From Pezizomycotina sp. ARF18 (taxonomy: Eukaryota; Ascomycota), in assembly GCA_002224055.1 (NCBI GenBank), contig AZLU01000016.1, positions 39,514 through 103,513 of the forward strand: a DNA stretch of 64,000 bases, given 5' to 3'. The first letter of the stretch is position 1. Every line of letters starts with the position of its first letter. Made by a program: the position numbers and the translations under genes. Shown piece by piece: positions 10,811 through 23,900 of the stretch. The notes under the pieces were generated by a model, which was not told the origin of the DNA, made no database searches, and saw nothing but the letters and a program-made list of their open reading frames with translations.

Positions 10811-12645
10811 TTATTCAATCCATAATCCTCTCACGAGAACGAACTCATCCTCGACTTCGGAAGTCGGCCGTCGCGGAGCCTTCGTCTACCTCACTATCGA
10901 CCTCAACTTCGTCACGTCCGACGATTACCCATTTCTCCCTCTTTGGCAAGCTTTCTAGTAGGCGAACTAGGTCGCCGAACCTTTCGCAGGACGGGGTTCC
11001 TCGGCGGAACCGCCTTTGAGATCGGCTCTGCTTCCGACGTCGGTTTCTTCAGGCTCTTCTAGCACGACTCCTCAGGTTCCTCTAGTACGATCTCCTCAGG
11101 GTTCTGATCAACGACTTCACTAGAAGTCACAGATGGCTCTGAGACCGCTGACTTCGTATCATCCTTCGTTTTCTCCACCTTCTCTTCGCCACTGGTAGCA
11201 AGCCCGGGCTTCTCTGTGTTCTCCTCTTGATGTGATCTTCAGTTCCTTGAGAGACGTCAAGTATTGGAATGGAAGCCGCTTCCAAACCCTTACACTTTCC
11301 ACTCTTGATGTGCTGCTGAACCGCTTTCCCGCAGTTGAAAGTCTTGGGACAGATTGGAGCTTTAGTACAATGGAGACGTGTTTTCTTTGCCCTTAACGCT
11401 TTTCCGTCTTCCTTACTTTTGGGCCGTGTTTAACCCTATAGTGCTGCTCCATCGCGTAGGTCTTGGCGAACGTCGCAATGCAGGAGTCGTGCTTGCACTT
11501 AAGGGTTTTCTCTGCATTGTTCACTTTCAGAAAAGCAGATTTCTTAGCGGTAGGGCCGCGTCCGTCTTCTCGGCTGTTGCAACTGGTGTAGCCGCCTTTG
11601 GAAGTGAAAGAAGGGCGGCGTTGGCAGGTTTGACTTGTTGATTTTGGAGGCAGCATCGCGTTTGGTAGTGCATCTGCATTGCCGCTTCGGTTTTGAACTT
11701 CTTCTGCACGGTTTCCGTGCACAAGAAATATGTTTGACACTCACAGTCGTCGACGAAGCAGGGAGTGGCGAAACTGCTGGGGAGGCTGGCGGTGGAGGGG
11801 TAGCAGTATCGGAACGAAGATGGGTTACATCAAAATGGGTCTGCATATGGTGCTCCTGCTTAAACATCCGGGGACAGGCCGCATCCTTGCATTTGATATT
11901 CTTCTGCTTGGATTTACTCTTCTTATTCGTCTTCTTAGCCGCTGCGTCCGTGTGCTTCTCTTTCGCCTTGGTATTGTCTTTTTGGCGGCTGCAAGACTCT
12001 GCAAAGTCGACTTCAAGTTGTTCTGGCTCGGTGGGTTTGCCATTGAACAGACACCGCTGGAATTGAGTAAATGTGCTCTGGAACATGACGGCCTCGCAGG
12101 ATTCGCAGTAGTGGCCGGACCTCGCGCAGATGAACTTGCCTTCGTTGATTGGTAGACCTGAGAAGGAATCCCACTGGGGGTTTGACGAGAGTTTCCGCTG
12201 GAAAGTGATCCCGCAGAGACCGCACCTAGGGTGTATGGACGCGGGTGTACGAGGGTGTGGGCTCGTTGAGAGGATTCTCATCCATGTTGTTCCCAAACTT
12301 CACCTCCCCGCTGGCGTTGACTATGTTTAGATTTGTTGCAGATTGTAGGTGATAGTGGTAAGGGTTTGGTTCACTTCGCTCACGAGCTCGTGAAGCCTGG
12401 ATAAGTGAGCATACGTCCGCGAATGCTCGGCCATGCCTTCTGCGTTGTCGGCGGAGATGTAGATTCTGGGCAGAACCGGCATCTCTTGAGGACTGGGTCA
12501 CCGATCCCAGTATCGATGAACTCTTCGGCATCTTCACCTAACGGCGTCAAGGCGACGAGCGATTTGTTCGGCGGGGAGATCTCGTCATAATAAGTGTCGT
12601 AGTAATCGGAGAACCCAGAGAACTGGTTGACGGCATAGTGGTCAT
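10811..12645 (-). CDS. Multi-C2H2 zinc-finger protein with acidic tail
   Basis: Probably a nucleic-acid-binding protein. In order from 12645: an acidic, tyrosine-rich start (DYYDTYYDEISPPN), a cysteine pair CRFC, a helical stretch (RLHELVSEVNQTLTTITYNLQQ), cysteine pairs CGLCG and CARSGHYCESC, a lysine-rich linker, then zinc fingers CKDAACPRMFKQEHHMQTH-x4-H, a C-x6-C finger ending MQMHYQTRC, CKHDSCIATFAKTYAMEQH-x4-H and CPKTFNCGKAVQQHIKSGKC. A Glu/Ser-rich tail follows, ending EDEFVLVRGLWIE and a TAA at 10811. Two fingers have exact C-x4-C-x12-H-x4-H spacing. The frame shifts several times (near 12470, 12330, 12270, 11680, 11560, 11240). The ATG at 12643-12645 is the best start but not in frame with the first coding stretch. 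A TATA-like box lies at 12945-12952. The copia element begins only 110 bp past the stop. No fungal family name recognised. Confidence 0.7.
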
Positions 12646-14175
12646 GATGGTTGCTTTATCTTTGGGAGAGGCTGACAACCCAACCTCTTATTTTTTCTGA
12701 AACTCTGCAAGCAAGAAAAACAGTGGCCTTTGAAGGAAAACTCAAATTATAAAACTCTCAACGAAGACCATACGAGCAAAAGATACGAAAGTCAAGATAC
12801 AAATAAACTGCAGCGATATTTTCAACGGCAAGTTCTTTTAACGAAGCGGAACGGATCTGTAGTCATGTATTGGTATATATGAATCCCGGAAGACAAATGG
12901 AATCATCTGGTCCTTTCGTGTTTAAGCTTGGGGATTAAGCGTTATATTTATACGCATGATGACTCCTGATCGACCCCGCACAAGGCTGTGGGGCTCATTG
13001 CTCAAGTCAAGTGGTGGGGCTAGCAAGAGCGATGATTCGTGGTCCCAGCCTCGTTCCGTGTCGCGCTTTACGTACCACCTGCTGGCCAATCAGGGGCGAT
13101 CCCGTAAATCGTAAACAAGGCGAAAAGACATCAAAGACTGAGGAGGACAAAGCGATTGTTAGACGTTTCGTTAGCAAACAAAGGACTGAAGTCTGCTGGG
13201 TTCCACGGCCACACAAACTTCAGGATCGGGTCTTAGAAAAACGTAAAGAGAAGTCTAGCATGCTTCACTTCCTAGATCACATACAAATCGGCGCTGACAA
13301 AATGATTTCTTTGGTTACATGAACATGATAGGAGAGTGGCTGAAGTGCGGCGAGATACGCTCACTTCCGAGATCCAGAGTCATCATCGAACTGATTTCGA
13401 TATATTGAAAACGGCATTCTCCTATTCCGTAGCTCGCCAGCTCAATTTTCACTGATTTTGGGAATTCTTTACAGAGCTATGTGCTATTGTGAATATATCG
13501 CATGGATTCGTGGAGGTTAATTCTCTATTCATTTGCCCTTTTCATGCCCAAGCTTCTGTTGGTGGCGGTGAATCATTCTAGCGCAGTGCCACGAATCCAG
13601 GCTAGCCTAACCCCTCGTTGGTCTTGGTCATGAGACTTGCTCGGTGATCAATAGCAATCGGCCACATATGGGAGCGTAGGTAGTCCAGCAGCTATGCGCT
13701 CGGACGCGTTAGTAGGACTATCGATAGTTCACCGAAGTGATTCAGAACGCCGGTAGAGACCGAGAGTCTGAGAGACTGGCGGCAGCAGTAGTGCTCAGTT
13801 TTTCTCTTTCAAAAGGACAAGAGCACTGACTAAATATTCATAGTAGTCTAGTATAGCGGAAAATCCGCCACGCTTGTCATGAATAAAGATTATTATTATT
13901 GCATTAACTGATATGTACTAGGAAGGTGCTACGGCTGCAATAGGTATATGCCCAAGTGAGCAATAAGAATGGTGATGATCGTATGAAGAAGTGAAGGCCT
14001 GAGAAAGGAACTTTTTGTCCAACTGAGAGGGCGCATGAATTAGATTGAAAGCAGAAATTAAAGTAGATAAAACGCCGGTGAGTGATGGTTGCCTAAACCC
14101 AATGCTATGATGCTCGTAGAAAGGAAAGACAAGAAGATATCATGAAACTGAACAAACTTGAATCGGGAAGTCGGG
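12646..14175. other. Intergenic, no gene seen
   Basis: Promoter of the zinc-finger gene at its left end. A 103-codon open frame at 13011-13322 is basic and featureless, and its reverse strand is also open, so I do not call it. The rest shows no coding signal. Confidence 0.4.
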
Positions 14176-15660
14176 TTATATAATTCCATACTCCGGTAGC
14201 GGCAGCATGACGACGAGCATTATCCCAAACACCGAGAAGCCAAGGACCGCTTGTTGGTAAACCATGTGCACCTGCGTCCTCCGAATTTCCTGGTCAACAC
14301 CGCCGACACCTCTTGTGAATGCTTTCGTTATCCAAGCCCTCCGGCGAAACGTCTCCATCTGCGCTTTACACTTTGTGATGTCCTCGGTGTCATCCTCCAG
14401 CGACACGTCTGTTGTTGATGAGCCTCGGGAATTGACGGGAGTGTCTTCAATATCGTCTTTCGATTCTTCGTAGATTATCGCGGCGCTCGAAGCGCTCGCT
14501 GACTTTGTATGACAGGAAATTTGTCTTCGTAATTCTAGATTGGACGCCGTGCTGCTGACAGACTTGTCGGAATTATTCCTCTTATGAGTTTTGTTGAATG
14601 TCGCTCCTTCCTCCATCGAAACCCCAAAGTCCTCCGGATTGTCCCATGGGTTTAATTGTACTTGGTCGAGAAACGTAAGCGCGGGACACATCCTCCTCCT
14701 TATCCCTAAGAGCACGATCGCCGCACCGCCTATAACAATCGCCGGAAATATCCGCCACACCCTCGACCTATCGCTCAGAATCAATAATATCGCCATGACC
14801 GGCCCGATGAGTAACAGTAGCGTCCAACCTTCGATTTTCAGGAACAGTTTCCTCGCCGGATTTGCGTTGCCGAGTTGCCGCCGGAGGAACGCTGGGTGTG
14901 ATTGCCACCGTAGGGTATACTCCGCTTCGTGTAAAGCCGGCTTGAAGGCCGACGGGTGCGTCGTGTGGCGTAAGGCTCGTAATGTTCGATTTCTTTCGCG
15001 CGACGAGAGGTTCAGCTCCAGAGACGATCCGACTGCAGGAATAGTTCACATATCCGCGGACTTCTTGCCGAAAGGTTGATTAAGGCAATCTACGTGTTAT
15101 GTTTAGTCAAACGCCCATGAGGGAGGGGAGAGGCAGGAACTAGTATACCCACCAGCGTCAACATCAATCTCATCTACCTCCTCCTCAACAACCGTTCCGA
15201 CTTTCGCATTCCGTGGTGCCTCTGGAGACATTTCGACAATAGAAGGTCTCGCTCGCACCACGGTGTCAACCTCCTGCCATGGCGGACTCATGGCCTTTTC
15301 CTCGTCGTTTAATTCCTCAAACCGGCGAATATAGTCCCTAAGCCAGAGATAGAACTTAAGATTCTCGCAGCTATGCTCCACGAAACGCAGGTAGTTCATG
15401 AAGTCCTTATGACGGCATGGCTATAATTACAGTTATGTGAGCATAAAACGCAACGACGACCATTGCTATAGTGCCTTAGACCACAAGATTGGAATTTGAA
15501 GTATTAACTCACGTATCGCAAGTCGCCGTTGACCACGAGGTCGAACGACAAATTCCTCGGAACACCCGGCGGCGACTCGCCCTTGATGAACTTTGCGAAC
15601 TCTTCATCCTTCGAAGAGCCTTTGAAAGGACACCGTGGTTCGGCCGGGTGTAGAATATGT
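14176..15660 (-). CDS. RGS-domain membrane protein (copy 2)
   Basis: Predicted GTPase-activating protein for a G-alpha subunit, anchored by C-terminal membrane helices. Exon 1 (to 15513) reads CPFKGSSKDEEFAKFIKG and ends at a GTGAGT donor; intron 15421-15512. Exon 2 (15420-15153) carries the RGS core, KDFMNYLRFVEHSCENLKFYL followed by WLRDYIRRFEELNDEEKAMSPPW; intron 15090-15152 has a GACTAAA branch site. Exon 3 encodes QPF-RQEV, ELNLSSRERNRTLRAL, HPSAFKPALHEAEYTLRWQSHPAF, three hydrophobic helices, NPWDNPEDF, a Ser/acidic loop and the end LPLPEYGII. A C appears to be missing near 15070 (QPF then a shifted frame), and another shift follows near 15025. The start upstream of 15650 is unresolved. 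Of the Aspergillus classes it most resembles those with an N-terminal RGS box and C-terminal helices; I cannot name the orthologue. Confidence 0.8.
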
Positions 15661-18600
15661 TTCTCATTACCGGTGATATAGTTCCATTAGCCACAGCCTT
15701 TCCCCTCGTCCTCGAGTAATTTGTTTTTTGTTGGAATGCCCTTGATATTTCAACCCTCGCTTTTCCACCTGTAAACCGACGCAGACAAGGGATATAACCG
15801 AGGGAAAGAATGACAGAGAAAATCGACCGAAGCCTGTCGATTCGATTCGGGGAACACGGGATAGATATTATAAATGAATATAGCTAATACTTAAACAGGG
15901 CTAATTAGAACCTGTAAGATGTAAGGATTATTGTTCGATGCATAAAATTTCCCGCGGGAGTTGTCAAACAATCTCCTCCTTCCAAAAGGAAACCCAAGCA
16001 ACCCTTGAATCAATTTTAAAAATCGATAAATAGCTATGCCGTAATTTCTTATGCCGAAGTAAAAAGCGAGTACATAATAATATATATGTTAATGAAAATC
16101 CAAAGGTGCCTAATATAATATATATATAGCTTAGGTTATAAAGAAGTATTAAGGTGGGTAGGAACTCGGATGTGTAAGAAGAAAAAAGTCGGAGTGCAGG
16201 TCACCGTGTGATCCCTTTGATAAATTGGAAAAAAAAAAGCATGGACCATGAGAGCTGCCTGGGATGATCCGGCACTTTGGATTTTGCAAAGAAGGTTGTC
16301 CCTTGCAATAACTGATACAAGTCTGAGGTCTTCTTCTACTCAACACACCCTCCTCCTCTATTGCAGTTCTTCTTTATTCAGGAACACCGAGAAGGAGGAC
16401 GTGTAGTGGGTCTGGGTTTCGGTAGTTTATACGGCCGTGCATAATTCACACACCCATTACTTACAACCCTATCCTCATTTCCTACATATCCTTTTCGGTG
16501 TATCTTCTTCATACCTACCGTAATGCTACGACCCCAAAAGCCATCCTCTAGCGCCTTTGAGTTCACCCACACTGCTTTTGTGCGGGGATATCGTTCATGG
16601 AGAAGTAGGTTAATATCGATATCGGCTGATGGACGCTTGAAAATGCTGTTCAGATTTGGTAAAACCTGAGAGAAATGACAGACAACGCTCGACCAAATTG
16701 GGCAAAGAGCATGAACAAACGCCGTGGCGGTTTTTAGTTGGAGATTTCTCCACTTTGCCTCCCACGATCTTAACGATGCCGTTAGCCGTGAACGCAAAGA
16801 CAATATCTCGAGCTACATGGCTCTATCAATATTCGGCGTTTAGGTTATGTCACTATTTAATGTACACTTATTCTTTATCTATTCTAGTCTGTGATTTGGA
16901 TTCCCATCTTCGCCTACTCAGTTATTGTGTAGAAGATCTCGCAATTAAGTCAAGCGTAAGGACATCCTCGAGCCAAATTGAATGGTCCTTTTGAGTCGAC
17001 TCTCAGCCATACCCGAGAACCTACTCGTGACTGAATCGTGGTAATGGATATCCAGAACGAAGAAAGCGCATGGAAGTGGAGAAGTTCGCATTTTCCCCGC
17101 GGAGCATCACCGGGTGCCCATGACTCGGACAAGACCCTTGAGGACAAGAAGAAGGGGAAAAAAAAAAGAAAGGAACCCCGTTGTTCTAGTCTTCGTCCAG
17201 CGCGCTGGAGAGGGATTGGCCCCACTTTCGCTCAAATCTACCTAAATGGGAGGAAAGCCCTTGCAACTTCCGACCACTCAACGCGCCGTTCTTCCGCCTC
17301 AGTAGCCATAATGGCGCAATGGAGGAGGCCTTCGGAAAGTTTATAAGGTTTAATACCGTTTTATTATTGATCTGACGTGACTGACTCCTTGGCTATGATC
17401 TCTATAGTTATACTATAGACACGACTATATTCTCCAGACAGCTTCCAGTTTCTTTCCTAGTCAAAGCCTTTCAGGTGTCAGCATGGGCGTCATGGCTTCT
17501 GCTTTGCATTTATCATTCGGGTCAAGCATCGACCGGTCTTTTTCTGTCTAAATTGTATTCTGGTCGCGTCTGAATCGTTATTGTTAAATTGGTATTTTGT
17601 TCGGCGTGGCGGGACTGAACAGGGTTATTCCCAGTCACCGAAAACAAAACCTGAATCTAGCGCTGACGGAGTTCGCAGGGTTCATTTGATTGCGAATTAT
17701 TGACTCCTTTATGGTTTGCATTTCAAACTTGATCCTACTTACATTTGATTCGAATGTTTCTTGGAATATATGTAAATTTCACGCTACTAGTAGTTACGCT
17801 TGATTGCCGTCGTGCGTCGGAGCGCTACTAGTATGAACCCCTCCGCCCAGTTTTTCTTTATCGTGATATCGATCCAGTTGTTTCATTCAAGTTTGATAGC
17901 CCGGAGGCAAATGTTCTAGAAGTAAAACTTTCATTGAATGAGATTTAAAATGGATCAAAACGACCCGAGAAGCTGTCAATGCGCGGAGCGGATAACCTGG
18001 AACCGAGATAAATTTGGTACCGTTATCAACTTCTAGAATGCCTTCGTGTCGTATCACTCCCTTGAACGACTGATTGGATTCTCGGCCACACAAAAGGGGA
18101 CAACAGTCCGGTAGCAAGACGGAAATTCCATGGAGATCACCTTGATTGGTGTTCGATCAGCTCGCGTGATGATACTCAGGTCGGTTCAAGTTCCCTGGGG
18201 ACGTGAAATGGGACGACAACACTCAATCAGGACGAGCAAATATAGCACCAGCTACCAGATTAGTTACCAATGACTAATCAGAAGTTCGTTTCCCTTGTTG
18301 TATAGTCCTGGCCGGAAGTGTATACCTTATCGAGCATCAGGTGTAGCATTGGTATTTTTTGATCTTCTTAGGACTTCTTCATTAATATGCTCAACAGTGA
18401 TGAACGTGCGCTGAACTTGGCGGTCGAGAGATAGAGAATGGCTCCTTACCCGAGCGATTTTATACCCTTCTTTTGGCGGCCTGAATGACAACTCAATAAT
18501 TCATTCCAGTGGGTCTCAGATGACGACGCTGCACGGTGGCACCCGCAGGCCAAATTTCCGCGGTGGAGCGAGGAAGGCTATTTCGCAGACCGCGAGGGCG

Positions 18601-19187
18601 ATGCTTAACCCTTGCCTCTGATGTAAGCATTTAGTAAGAGTTGTACTTTCTGCTCTGATGAGAGGCGAATATTGACTCGGGCGAAATGTTGCTATCTTGA
18701 TAATGGGACTCGATGTAAATTTATGGAGAATTGGAGGTCTACAGATGGAAAATGAGATATAACATGTGCCAGCTGTGTCATGAGAGCATGTGAAGACTTA
18801 TACTTCTCCACACATGCAGCTCCACACGAATCAACGAAGCCATTTAGCTGACTACAAGTTACGGATCTTCTTTACATATTAAGCACGTATAAGGGAAAGA
18901 GGTTCCAAAGCCTCTTGCTTGGACCCATGAAATTCACTTGCTTATTTGCGAGAATTGGTTTTTTTTTTTTTTTTTTTTTTTATTATTATTATTTTACCAT
19001 TTTTGATTGCGAATTTTCTAGCTTAAAATAGCGCAGATAAAACGGAATAAGTATAATGCAGAGAATTCCACGCTGGCGAGATTTCACAGGGTTTCTCCCA
19101 AACCTATCGGAGATTATTCTTTTTAAAGGTATAAGTTTAGAGATCCACAAGTTTTGAAATCTTCAATCCACATCGTCCGTCGCAGAA
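15661..19187. other. Long intergenic stretch
   Basis: No gene recognised in 3.5 kb. Several open frames exist (16378-16803 minus, 141 codons; 16656-16994 plus; 17038-17346 plus), but they overlap on opposite strands, lack motifs and are not supported by splice signals. 16050-16150 is locally AT-rich. A T22 tract followed by (TAT)n lies at 18959-18994. Confidence 0.4.
18959..18994. repeat. Poly-T tract with (TAT)n
   Basis: 22 consecutive T followed by TAT repeats. A low-complexity tract in intergenic DNA. Confidence 0.9.
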
Positions 19188-20046
19188 CTATTCTCTACCG
19201 CCCGATACGACGAATTGTTTCAGCGCAGGATATCTATCGCGCTCAGGAACCCTCGGTAAAGGGGCTGAAGAGGAGTTTGAGGCGTCTGGGCCCCGGTTGG
19301 GCTTTACCAACGATGGGGATACCTTGTCACTGGTATGGTCAATATGCACTTGCCTTGACGGAGTTAAAACTGGAGAATGATAGCCTCTATCCGGAGTATT
19401 AGTATTGTCATGGATCCCATCCCCAGCGGCGTGGTCGGTATCGGTGTGGCCGTCAGGATCCCCGGGTTCTCTTGAGTCCCCATGGAGATTTGTTGAGGAT
19501 TGCTGGCATAATAGGGTCGGCGTCGGTGGTAAGAGACCTGGTATTTGGACTATGAGATCTATCGTGGTGATCACTCTTATCAACTCGAACAGGCAGTGCT
19601 TTCCCGTTTTCATTTCCAAGATGGTGATCATCGCTGCTGCGACTGTTCAGTCAAAGCCCTTTTGAATTTAACACATTTAACTTACTTTGATCCTTCTTAT
19701 CGCCCTTGGGATCATGCCTCGATTCCTCGTCGCTATCGCGGTGGTAGATGGACTCCTGTCCGTATGCGTCCAGTGAAACTGCTCTTCCACTCGCATCGAT
19801 GCCCATAACCTGAGGCCCATGGACAAGGAGCCACTCCGTGTTATGCTTATTTTCTTTTGTATGAACCGAGCTGCCGCTGCCACCTTCCTCAAAGGAGTCC
19901 ACCATCTCAAAATCGGACTCCCCTTCCTCAAACATTTCGTAATCACCCTCCCTTTTCTTGTCGTCCTCTTTCTTATCCTTTTTTGGCGGTTTGGGGCGCT
20001 TGTCAGGTGCCCGACCTTTAGGAGGATTGTTTTTCTTAGGTGGCAT
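19188..20046 (-). CDS. Disordered, highly charged hypothetical protein
   Basis: I do not recognise a family. The start MPPKKNNPPKGRAPDKRPKPP is strongly basic, followed by KKDKKEDDKKREGDYEMFEEGESDFEMVDSFEE, a mixed acidic block. It then continues with a short hydrophobic patch (EWLLVHGPQVMGIDASG), DSDEESRHD, and a Ser/Asp/His-rich stretch in a second frame. A third frame starts near 19480 (DPDGHTDTDHAAGD) and runs to a stop at 19188. Composition in all three segments is alike, so I take them as one gene with frame breaks near 19680 and 19480. Another in-frame ATG lies at 20094. A TATA-like box (complement of 20170-20177) stands about 125 bp before the chosen start. Likely intrinsically disordered; lysine-rich ends suggest a nuclear or nucleic-acid-associated protein, an inference from composition only. 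Confidence 0.5.
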
Positions 20047-20169
20047 TATAGTAGACTTGAGTGATCTGAATATTTGGTTGAATTGAGTTTGCATGCAAGG
20101 AACCTTGATAGCAAGTAGTGGTTTGATGATTTTTGTGGATTTTGCAGGAGTGGTTAACTAGCTGGTAGC

Positions 20170-20177
20170 CTTTTATA
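20170..20177 (-). promoter_or_regulatory. TATA-like box of the disordered-protein gene
   Basis: TATAAAAG on the minus strand, about 125 bp upstream of the start at 20046. Spacing fits a fungal core promoter; not otherwise supported. Confidence 0.35.
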
Positions 20178-20183
20178 ATTATT

Positions 20184-20933
20184 CGTTCAAGGGTAAACTT
20201 ATGCAAACATGAGATTGAGTGACTAAACCTCGAGTGAGATCAGAGAGAGAGACTGTGATACCTGATTATTCAAGTTCGAATGAAACTTCACTTCCGAGTC
20301 AGTTGGAAAAGAGTTTCATTTTCACTGCACAATCATCTTATTACTGTAACGCGCTAGACAAATGTTCATTATAATATCAATGGCTCAGAGCCGTACACCT
20401 TAAGCTAAAGGACGCACCACCATAAGCTTGACTCGACGAGTCTATCAGGGCTTTGGGACATATCATTCTTAATTATGAAACGACACTTAATAGTATTTAC
20501 AATTTCAAAGCAAAGGACTAGCCTACCAGCTAGAAAATTCATACCACACCACACCACACCACAAGCTGGTCCATTCAAAAGTGACTTTGAGCTGTCGGGT
20601 GATTCGAGCATTCACAATATGGTCCAACGTCCTTAGGTGTTACGCTGGCTTTAACATTCGCCGGCGCGAATTCGTGGTCTGTATACCATCAGCTAAACGT
20701 AACGGATTCATCGAAGCATAAATTCTTTTTCATAAGCATCGTGGAAATGCTTTACATTACATGGAGCTTCAAGATACCAGTGACTAGGGCTACTTAGCTA
20801 ATCCACAGAATGTGATAACCAAAATATCTAAACAATGAACATTTCTCAAGGGAAGCTTTTGTTCTTTTGAACCATTTTTCATCCCGTAACAACTATTGTT
20901 TGCTTGTAGTTTTCACTATTCGTCTTCCAGTGC
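20184..20933. other. Intergenic, no gene seen
   Basis: Between the promoter of the disordered-protein gene and the 3' end of the TPR-CHAT gene. A short CCACA repeat at about 20546-20561 is the only structure noticed. Confidence 0.4.
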
Positions 20934-23900
20934 TCACAAATGTGCCTGAGGTGATCCGTGTACCACAAAACCGGCCCAGTGATATGGCGCGCTCGTCTCC
21001 TTATTCGCTCTGATACGCCTCACAGCTGCCCTACAAGCCATTGCCACATCCACGACCTTACGCTCAATAGTCTCGGCGTTTTTCTTTCACCTCGTACGCC
21101 ATCAACATTTCGAGTTTGTCCTTTGTCCTCGGCGTCCACGAGGTCAACTTTCTCGGCGGCGTCAGCAAGTTCCAAGACGTCTCTCTGTGCTTTTATGTTT
21201 TCATACAATGCGGCACTGAACATTCTCCCGACGAAGCTACGAACTGGCCACTGGGTACCCAGAACAGAGGACGCCCCACTGAGCAACAGGCCCGTGACTA
21301 TACTTAGCGTATCCCCGCCGCGACTGGTGTTCCACTCCTGGATTCGCATGGTGTGATGACGAAAGTCGGGAGTATTTGGGCGAGAGGCTAAACATATCCA
21401 ATACGCTAAAAAGGGTTGGCTCGGCTTGGGAACCCATTTTGTCTGCTAGTTCTACTGCGGGTCGATTGCGTTGGAAAGGACAAGACATGTCGCCAGTGGG
21501 GATACTGGATCTAATTTTGCACGGCCATGGTAGTGGATCCAGTTTGACGACTCAGCAATGCTGCGGAATTTGTCAGATGTCACCGTCGCGCCGTTCAACA
21601 ACGTGCCTCCAATTTTTTCGGAGCAGGCACCGATGGCTTCGAGTACTGCATCGCGCTCTGCAAGGGACTCGGGCTCCTCGTAAACACTGATAAACTGGGG
21701 TGTGGCCTCACAAGCCAGCTTCGAGACGATTCGGCCCTCAGACAGCACTGTCTAAAGTTCTGAACACTGGAAGTGTACACTATAGGATTGCTATCTATCA
21801 AGGGATGCTCATTTCGAGTGGTATTGCATGTAATGGTATTCCGTGGAGAGAGTCTGTGGGACAGATTACGATCAGCTCCTCTGGTTGCGCCACCCCGTGA
21901 TCCCTTCTAAAAGGTCTGAAAGCTGCGCGAGGATCTCATTGCCGCTTCGTCCTGCAAGCTTTGATTCTCCGTTTGTGGGAAATTGTAGATTCTCTTCGAA
22001 CCATGCGTTGACCTCGCCGTTCGTAGCTTCAAGCCTACGAACGATGCATTGAGAGCCTTTCCGAAGGAACAGCATAAAAGGAGAGTCGTCCATCGGGTAG
22101 TTCCAATCGTCGCCTCGCTTGAGCTTCTCTGGCCTGGGGCCTTTACGCAGTATATACCAATCTGCGTACAAGATATTGTTCTCAGCTTCTGTGAAGTCAG
22201 GGTCTCGCTACCGCCAGCCTGAGGGCTTAAGGTAGTAAGCTTCGCCATAGAGGGATTTTCCCGAAGCTTCGTTCTGATCTCTTCTAGAGCCGCGAGGGCA
22301 GGAACACGCTCGCCAGTTTTGGCCTGCTCCGCTATTACCCTAGGACAGAAAGAAACGTTAGTAACTTTGAGAGAGTTTTGAGGAAGAAAATGTGTTTGAG
22401 AGTAAAGTGCCGTACTTCAGCCTCGATTCCTCCTGTAATAACGCTTGAAGCTCTTTGTCGTGGTTGCCATTGTCCTTTACAGTGTCTTCAAATCTACCGA
22501 GCAGGCTTGCTCTGCCTCCCATGTGCTCCATTAAACATCGAGCCTTACCCAACTGCACCACCTCCAGGCTATTTCCTCTTCGCCTAGCTCTAGTAGTGCG
22601 CGTATACCGATGTGGAGTAGAATATCATCCGAATAAAGATCAGCTAACGCAGCCTTACTGAACACGCTGGGGCTGCCGTGGTCTAGAATATCCACATTAT
22701 CCCGAAGTGCGGCCGTTCTCTTCATCTCGGCTTCAATAGTCGCAACTAGATCTTCTAATAGCCTGATGACCTTTTATCGTCGTCTGATAGCTTTGCTAAG
22801 ACCTCAAGCGCCCATATCCGTAGGGATACAATCCTGAACGAGGCCTCCGAGGCGTCCCTCCTCGAAGTATCTTTAAGGCCTTGTTCGTTACTGCTGCAAT
22901 CTCCTCGAGCTCCGCACCCCCACCGGGCAGTAGCTCATACAGGACCTTCTCTTGTAGGCACGTAGCAAGCTGTTCAAAGCTCCCTACGGCCTTGTTGATC
23001 TCAGCAACGTCTACTATGCAGTCTAGATCATCGCCGATCGACTCCACTCTTAGCCTCGCCAAAGCAATGGCCTCGTCCGTCTTGCCCGACATTCTGAGTA
23101 AATCGATCTTGCAGTCCTCGATACGGTCGTCCTCGCCCCATGATTTTGTGAAGTTCTCAATAAGCCCTTCGGCAGCCTGTAAATCTCCACCTCCTCTGGT
23201 GCGGCCTTCGAGTTTCCAGCGGATAAATAGCAAGTGATCAACAGGTAGGTCTTCTCCTGCGCACCAACGCCGTTCAGGATCCCGATCATATAGTCCATCA
23301 TAATCCACGACTCTAAAAGCTCAATGGCTTGCGTTAACTCGCTCCGCGTCTCTTTCTCGGTGGCTCCTTCTTGCTTTTCTCGCTAGATGTATTATCGTCT
23401 ATCTCCACGGGTTTCCGCAAGTCCATATACTTACCCAAAACATCCTTGGGTGGATTCTGTGGAATAGCTTGCTGAGCGAAATGGCATAATCGACTACCGC
23501 CTTTGACCTATCTTCGTAGTTCAGGCTCCTGTTCGCGACTGTGTACAATATCTTTGCCCATTTTAGCTCTTTCTTCGCATCTTTTACGGCTCGGTATGCT
23601 GTCATCATGCTGTGAGCAACGTTGTCACCCATAACTGGACCTAACTGTGAAGTAAAAATGTTAGCACTCCTCATAGTACTCGCGTCGTGCGGCATGTTGA
23701 ACTATGGTTAAGAATCTGGTAATATACTAACTTCGAAAAGATCAACCTTGGACATATAAGTCTCCCAGAAGCTCATAGACGCGCCAATACTACATCTTCT
23801 GACAAGCCCGCCGAACTTGAGAGCTGTAAGTCAAGAAAAGGGTGAGGTTCATTCCATAATCGACGCACTTGCGTTCCGTTCTTGCGAGAAAATCGGGCTG

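Noticed and set aside
16378-16803. 141-codon open frame on the minus strand
   Set aside because: No recognisable domain, overlapped by open frames on the other strand. Could be a real orphan gene but unsupported.
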